Positions 5,387-6,616 of a stretch of DNA of 6,616 nt are shown here, in pieces (within the stretch, counting starts at the first letter, position 1; every line of letters starts with the position of its first letter). The DNA comes from Oceanihabitans sp. Lineage in GTDB: Bacteria > Bacteroidota > Bacteroidia > Flavobacteriales > Flavobacteriaceae. The notes under the pieces were generated by a model. The model was given only the letters and a program-made list of their open reading frames with translations, ran no database searches and was not told where the DNA came from. The stretch is taken from positions 1-6,616 of the forward strand of contig JAGPUY010000371.1 of the NCBI GenBank assembly GCA_018067265.1, given 5' to 3'. Both the position numbers and the translations under genes were made by a program.

Positions 5387-5833
5387 ATGATTATAGATAG
5401 TTTAGTGAAACTATACACAAGAGATTTAAAGGCCTTAATAGTTGAAGTAGCAGCATATAAAGACGAAAACAACTTATGGTTAACTACTACTGAAGTAACG
5501 AATTCCGCTGGGAATTTATGTCTGCATTTAGTAGGGAATTTAAATGCATTTATTGGCGCGACTTTAGGGGATACTGGTTATGTCAGACAACGAGATTTAG
5601 AATTTTCACTTAAAAATGTACCTAGAACAGTATTGATTAAGCAAGTAGAAGATACCATTGTTGCTGTAGAAAATACACTATTAAAATTAACCGAAACCGA
5701 TTTGCAAAAAGAGTATAAACGTCGTGTTTTTGAAGACACGATGACTACAGAATATTTCTTAATTCACTTGACGATGCATCTTTCTTACCATTTAGGACAA
5801 ATCAATTATCATAGACGCTTGTTAGATAAATAA
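5387..5833 (+). CDS. DinB/DUF1572-family protein, probable metal-binding four-helix bundle
   Basis: This 148-residue soluble protein has the size of the DinB superfamily. The start at 5387 is chosen because it lies just after the ABC stop and the protein then begins MIIDSLVKLYTRDLKALIVE, the usual first helix. The frame is open further upstream, to 5273, but that part overlaps the exporter's C-terminus. The likely metal-binding triad is His47 (in NLCLHLVGNL) with His131 and His135 (MHLSYHLGQINYHRR), matching the spaced-His plus HLGQI pattern of the family. Some relatives (YfiT/BstA type) are divalent-metal-dependent thiol transferases; most DUF1572 members are uncharacterised. The 22-nt gap suggests co-transcription with the ABC exporter, with only a weak A-rich sequence for ribosome binding. 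It is not the DNA polymerase IV that is also called DinB. Confidence 0.85.
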   Translation: MIIDSLVKLYTRDLKALIVEVAAYKDENNLWLTTTEVTNSAGNLCLHLVGNLNAFIGATLGDTGYVRQRDLEFSLKNVPRTVLIKQVEDTIVAVENTLLKLTETDLQKEYKRRVFEDTMTTEYFLIHLTMHLSYHLGQINYHRRLLDK

Positions 5834-5866
5834 AATGCTTCTTTTAATATGAATAGAGATTATTAC

Positions 5867-5886
5867 AATGCGTAATAGCGCGCATT
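5867..5886 (+). terminator. Weak hairpin after the ABC-DinB pair, possible terminator
   Basis: AATGCG (5867-5872) and CGCATT (5881-5886) form a 6-bp stem with an 8-nt loop. The stem lies 33 nt after the DinB stop and is followed by an AT-rich tract containing a run of five T (5898-5902) but no immediate U-run. The position suits the end of the ABC-DinB transcript; the short stem makes it a weak candidate. Confidence 0.3.
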
Positions 5887-5901
5887 TTAACATATTATTT
5901 T

Positions 5902-5909
5902 TACCTTTA
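5902..5909 (+). promoter_or_regulatory. Possible -7 box TACCTTTA for the TPR-like gene
   Basis: TACCTTTA differs from TAnnTTTG at its last base and ends 25 nt before the ATG at 5935. No TTG is visible at the -33 position. It would give the downstream gene its own promoter, independent of the ABC-DinB unit. Confidence 0.3.
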
Positions 5910-5934
5910 TGCTTTATTAATTTTAACCAGATTC

Positions 5935-6616
5935 ATGCGTAATTACCAGTTGAAAAGTATTGTTTTTTGTTTCCTATTTTTTGGAAGCATTACCTCTTCA
6001 TTTGCGCAGATTAATAAAAATTCTTTTATAAAATATATAGATTCTGCAAACAATGCTTTTGATGAGAACCCTAAACTAGCAAGGCTTTATTTAGATTCCA
6101 TTCCGCAACCGGTTGAAAAAAACATAGAAGGTCATGTAGCAGATTATTTTAAACTTCGAGGTATTATAAATGATAGATTTAATAATAGAGCAGAGCTTTT
6201 TCAAAACTTCTTATTGGCTCTAAAGTATGCAAAAATTGAAAACAATTATGATATAGCTGGAATGGCGTCTGTGGAGTTGTTTTATAATAAATATTTTATA
6301 CAAAGCGATTCTATTTCAGCCTTTAACTACCTAAATGAAGCTAAAGTATACTATAGAAAAGGAAATAATATTAACGGACTTGCAGATGTAAAACAAATGT
6401 ATGCTTATGTACAACTTAATGAAGGGAATTATGATAAGAGTAATAAGCTAATTTTACAGGATCTTTCAGAGTATAAAGCTATTAAAGACGATGGTTATTA
6501 TTATATGTATGCTTTGTTTATGTTAAGTTCAAATTATATTCATCAAGAAGATTTATACAATTCTCATAAGTATTTCAATCGTTTAAAAACTTTAAAAAAG
6601 GATACAACGATTACTA
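5935..6616 (+). CDS. N-terminal part of a secreted or membrane-anchored TPR-like protein
   Basis: The frame opens at ATG 5935 and stays open to the right edge, giving 227 complete codons. Residues 1-24 form a clear Sec signal peptide: MRNYQLK, a hydrophobic core, then SSFA before Gln25. The mature part is helical and rich in Asn, Tyr and Lys. It shows diverged TPR-like repeats from about residue 88, for example ALKYAKIENNYDIAGMASVE (95-114), AFNYLNEAKVYYRKGNN (129-145) and YVQLNEGNYDKSNKLIL (158-174). In Flavobacteria, signal peptide plus TPR N-termini of this style often belong to membrane-anchored regulators with a later TM helix and an AraC- or LuxR-type HTH or a histidine kinase. That C-terminus is outside the window, so the function is only a guess. 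No strong Shine-Dalgarno precedes the start. Confidence 0.8.
   Translation, partial: MRNYQLKSIVFCFLFFGSITSSFAQINKNSFIKYIDSANNAFDENPKLARLYLDSIPQPVEKNIEGHVADYFKLRGIINDRFNNRAELFQNFLLALKYAKIENNYDIAGMASVELFYNKYFIQSDSISAFNYLNEAKVYYRKGNNINGLADVKQMYAYVQLNEGNYDKSNKLILQDLSEYKAIKDDGYYYMYALFMLSSNYIHQEDLYNSHKYFNRLKTLKKDTTIT

Overview
The window looks like chromosomal DNA from a marine or host-associated Flavobacteriaceae-type Bacteroidota. It is AT-rich. Its candidate promoters resemble the Bacteroidota -7 box TAnnTTTG, Shine-Dalgarno sequences are weak or absent, and the encoded proteins have a flavobacterial character. The central non-coding stretch carries short palindromic repeats of a kind I recognise from this phylum. 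These points are inferred from the sequence alone; no database was searched.

Layout: (1) 1-263, minus strand, the N-terminal end of a cyclic-nucleotide-binding-domain protein, probably of the DUF294/CBS nucleotidyltransferase-like family. (2) 264-386, a divergent intergenic region with matching inverted -7-like boxes and a 12-bp palindrome. (3) 387-1457, plus strand, a lipoprotein alpha/beta hydrolase of the proline iminopeptidase (S33) family. (4) 1458-2261, about 800 bp with no credible gene, lying between two convergent genes and filled with dispersed repeats: an 81-bp element present twice, a 20-bp GC-rich palindrome, several hairpins, and decayed copies of at least two other repeat families. 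(5) 2262-3473, minus strand, a Bcr/CflA-type MFS drug transporter. (6) 3474-3594, a second divergent intergenic region with a good -7 box on each strand. (7) 3595-5364, plus strand, an MsbA/ABCB-type ABC exporter with all ATPase motifs intact, followed after 22 nt by (8) 5387-5833, a small DinB/DUF1572 four-helix-bundle protein, probably co-transcribed. (9) 5935 to the window end, plus strand, the N-terminal part of a secreted or membrane-anchored TPR-like protein.

Functionally, the middle of the window is an export locus: an MFS drug:proton antiporter diverges from an ATP-driven ABC exporter, which is followed by a DinB-family protein that may be a metal-dependent transferase. Nothing here fixes a substrate. 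I see no phage, CRISPR, transposase, toxin-antitoxin or defence genes, and no convincing new multi-gene system. The most unusual part is the repeat cluster at 1458-2261, which is notable for its density and paired structure rather than for any coding content.
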